From Anaerolinea thermophila (lineage in GTDB: Bacteria > Chloroflexota > Anaerolineae > Anaerolineales > Villigracilaceae): a stretch of DNA of 6,454 nt. Below the pieces are notes generated by a model. It worked only from the letters and a program-made list of their open reading frames with translations. It was not told where the DNA came from and ran no database searches. This document shows, piece by piece, positions 5,044-6,454 of this stretch (position 1 is its first letter; every line of letters begins with the position of its first letter). The position numbers and the translations under genes are program-made. The stretch spans positions 1-6,454 of the forward strand of contig DYLB01000116.1 of the NCBI GenBank assembly GCA_020722305.1, in the 5' to 3' direction.

Positions 5044-6075
5044 TCAATAGCCTCTTTCGAGGCTGTAGAGGTTGTACAGCGGCTGCCCCGCCAGGTAGTT
5101 GCGCAGGTTGGCCGAGAACATGGCCGCGGCGCGCTCGTCGTAGTGGGCGCTGATGCCGGAGATGTGCGGGCTGATGAGCACGTTGGGCATCTGCCAGAGC
5201 GGGCTGTCTTTCGGCAGCGGTTCTTCGGGGAAGACGTCCAGCCCGGCCCCGGCGAGCTTGTGGTCTTCGAGCGCCCGGATCAGGGCCTTGTGTTCGATCA
5301 CGCCCCCGCGTGAAACGTCAACGATGAAGGCGGTGGGTTTCATGGCCGCCAGCACCGAGGCGTCCACCAGACCGCGGGTCTCGTTGTTGAGCGGGAGGGT
5401 GACGACCACGAAGTCGCATTCCTTGACCATCGAGCGCAGGGCGGTGTGCGGATAGAGCCGGTGGACGAAATCGCCGTGCGGGTCGCCCAGTCCCTCGGGC
5501 ACGTAGCCGGGATCGGAGGGGTTCATGGCGTTGCGCTTGGTCGCCAGCACGGTGGCGCCGAAGGCCTGGAGCAGGCGGGCCGTCTGGCGTCCGATGCTGC
5601 CGTAGCCGACGATCCCGACCGTGCTGCCGCGCAGTTCGAGCGGTTTCAGGCGTTCCCAGCGGTCTTTGGGCCAGTCCGACTTCCTTTGCTGGGCGGCCAT
5701 GGCCGGGAATTTGTGCCCGAGGGCCAGCAGCATGGCCAGGATATACTCGCCCATCTGCGAGACGGCCGCGCCGCTCATGGTGGTGATCTGCAAGCCGGCT
5801 TTTTTCAGGATCGGGGCCTCGCCCATTTTGTCTATCCCGGCATAATGGAACTGGATCCATTTCAGGTTAGGAGCCTGCTCCTCGGTGGGCAGCACCTGCG
5901 GGGTGGTGTAAAGCACTTCAGTGCGGTTCCACACATCTGCGGGGATGTCTTCGGGTTTCTGCGCCCCATGCACGCTGACCCGCAGGCGCGGCGAGACCTC
6001 CTGCAACTGTGCCACCAAGTTGGTCGGGAAGGGCAGGGTCAGCAGAACGTCAACCGGTGAAAGGTTTGGGGTCAT
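5044..6075 (-). CDS. D-isomer-specific 2-hydroxyacid dehydrogenase
   Basis: These cytoplasmic enzymes interconvert 2-oxoacids and D-2-hydroxyacids (glyoxylate, hydroxypyruvate, lactate, phosphoglycerate and others) using NAD(P)H. The 343-residue protein has a split N-terminal catalytic domain and a central Rossmann domain opening VGIVGYGSIG (153-162, GxGxxG at 157-162). Catalytic residues are Arg256 in DVSRGGVIE (253-261), Glu285 in LDVFPEEPLP (279-288) and His304 in ISPHISG (301-307). Strand 2 ends ATKR (178-181), with Lys/Arg where NAD-preferring members carry Asp, suggesting NADP(H). An enlarged loop follows (about 182-215, DPGYVPEGLGDPHGDF). The frame is open 55 codons further upstream, but that stretch overlaps another gene and has no family similarity. 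The ATG at 6075 overlaps the upstream small gene's stop as ATGA and lacks its own ribosome site, so translation is probably coupled. Substrate not determined; it is not long enough for SerA-type ACT domains. Confidence 0.94.
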   Translation of the reverse strand: MTPNLSPVDVLLTLPFPTNLVAQLQEVSPRLRVSVHGAQKPEDIPADVWNRTEVLYTTPQVLPTEEQAPNLKWIQFHYAGIDKMGEAPILKKAGLQITTMSGAAVSQMGEYILAMLLALGHKFPAMAAQQRKSDWPKDRWERLKPLELRGSTVGIVGYGSIGRQTARLLQAFGATVLATKRNAMNPSDPGYVPEGLGDPHGDFVHRLYPHTALRSMVKECDFVVVTLPLNNETRGLVDASVLAAMKPTAFIVDVSRGGVIEHKALIRALEDHKLAGAGLDVFPEEPLPKDSPLWQMPNVLISPHISGISAHYDERAAAMFSANLRNYLAGQPLYNLYSLERGY

Positions 6076-6233
6076 ACGATCAGTAAGGTCAGCAGGTTGG
6101 CGGCGACGATCAGCGCCAGCAGAATCCAGATGGCGGGGTTCCAGCCGTTCTGCGCGGCGGGGTAGAACAGGGCCGAAGCGAGGGCCATGAGTACGAACGA
6201 CAGGGTTTGGCGGGTGAATTTGTCTTTGAACAT
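6072..6233 (-). CDS. 53-residue two-helix membrane mini-protein
   Basis: A short frame codes for 53 residues beginning MFKDKFTRQT and ending LLTLLIV. It has a charged basic N-terminus (residues 2-8) and two hydrophobic segments, about 11-27 (LSFVLMALASALFYPAA) and 35-53 (AIWILLALIVAANLLTLLIV region). They are joined by the short polar turn QNGWNP, giving a helical hairpin. The start is well supported: GGAG at 6245-6242 lies eight bases from the ATG. The stop overlaps the 2-hydroxyacid dehydrogenase start as ATGA, the usual sign of a co-translated pair. The competing long frame here (extension of the dehydrogenase) lacks both features. I do not recognise a family. It might be a membrane anchor or regulator, or simply a conserved small protein sharing the operon. 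Confidence 0.75.
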   Translation of the reverse strand: MFKDKFTRQTLSFVLMALASALFYPAAQNGWNPAIWILLALIVAANLLTLLIV

Positions 6234-6260
6234 ACCACAATCTCCAAAAAAAATGAACGG

Positions 6261-6310
6261 AGTCCGAAAACTTGTTCTGAGTTTATCGAAGGATCTCCTG
6301 ATCTCGGACT
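6261..6310. repeat. Dispersed REP-like repeat within a 7-base inverted repeat
   Basis: TTGTTCTGAGTTTATCGAAG and the next two bases (6272-6293) form, on the minus strand, TCCTTCGATAAACTCAGAACAA. This is a degenerate relative of the TTCGACAGGCTCA element at the left edge, in opposite orientation. The element is bracketed by AGTCCGA (6261-6267) and TCGGACT (6304-6310), which are perfectly complementary. It lies immediately upstream of the mini membrane protein gene; no clear -35/-10 pair is visible here. Confidence 0.45.
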
Positions 6311-6366
6311 GCCCGACGACGGGAGTCTGTAACCATTCAGCCCAACGTCGAAAAGAGCATTTACTC

Positions 6367-6386
6367 CGCTAATCTTCGCTAATCTC
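6367..6386. repeat. Tandem duplication of a 10-base unit
   Basis: CGCTAATCTT (6367-6376) is followed directly by CGCTAATCTC (6377-6386), nine of ten bases identical, then CACGAAT. It is part of the repeat-rich intergenic tail of the window. Confidence 0.5.
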
Positions 6387-6400
6387 CACGAATAAAAGGT

Positions 6401-6454
6401 GACTCCACTGCAAAAAGGTATTTTTCAACGCAAAGGCGCAATCCCCATTCTGGG
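6401..6454 (+). repeat. Second copy of the actgcaaaaaggt/octamer repeat
   Basis: Bases 6401-6419 match 1498-1516 at 18 of 19 positions in the same orientation, with only T to C at 6405. They are followed after 9 bases by two octamers, CGCAAAGG and CGCAATCC (6429-6444), like the four-unit array at 1529-1560. The element may continue past the window's right edge. Confidence 0.7.

Noticed and set aside
5042..5047. TTGACG on the minus strand as a -35 box for the HAD gene
   Set aside because: No -10-like hexamer occurs 16-18 bases downstream; the spacer runs into the GC-rich terminator stem.
4454..5050. 198-codon + strand frame opposite the HAD gene
   Set aside because: The product is a Gly/Gln/Val-rich shadow of the HAD reading frame with no recognisable domain; the HAD frame has all four catalytic motifs.
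6076..6240. 55-codon N-terminal extension of the 2-hydroxyacid dehydrogenase from a TTG at 6240
   Set aside because: It is Arg/Pro-rich with no family similarity, has no ribosome site, and lies over the 53-residue gene, which has better start signals and a hydrophobic pattern.

Overview
By eye this is a high-GC bacterial window with tightly packed housekeeping-type genes and intergenic stretches full of short dispersed repeats. The gene content (a ComEA with SLBB plus helix-hairpin-helix domains, a YwiC-like membrane protein, a DUF2007-type protein, acyl-CoA dehydrogenase) and the repeat families (a TTCGACAGGCTCA-type motif, CGCAAAG-type octamers, 'actgcaaaaaggt') suggest a Chloroflexota bacterium, probably of the Anaerolineae. 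That placement is an inference from recall of such genomes, not a database result. The window looks chromosomal: there is no rRNA, tRNA, CRISPR array, transposase or phage gene.

Layout. Positions 1-351 hold a repeat-bearing leader with a recognisable -10 box. Two genes then run on the + strand, 16 bases apart: a membrane-anchored ComEA-type DNA-binding protein (352-918) and a class I SAM-dependent methyltransferase (935-1495). Positions 1496-1742 separate convergent transcription units and hold octamer repeats, an intrinsic terminator for the minus strand and a second hairpin. Everything from 1743 to 6233 is coded on the minus strand. In transcription order these genes are a 53-residue two-helix membrane protein (6233-6072), a D-2-hydroxyacid dehydrogenase overlapping it by ATGA (6075-5044), a strong terminator, a HAD hydrolase (4996-4250), a YwiC-like membrane protein (4076-3255), a DUF2007-like small protein overlapping it at the stop/start (3255-2980), and an acyl-CoA dehydrogenase (2888-1743). 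Positions 6234-6454 are intergenic and again rich in repeats.

Functional links. The genes do not form one obvious pathway. Three pairs look physically coupled: ComEA with the methyltransferase (short gap), the mini membrane protein with the 2-hydroxyacid dehydrogenase (4-base overlap), and the YwiC-like protein with the DUF2007 protein (stop/start overlap). I found no convincing undescribed system. The most informative points are the 53-residue gene, which is short enough for ordinary ORF callers to miss, a terminator whose U-tract touches the HAD start codon, a probable leaderless promoter for the YwiC-like gene, and an 8-base dyad bracketing the comEA -10 box.
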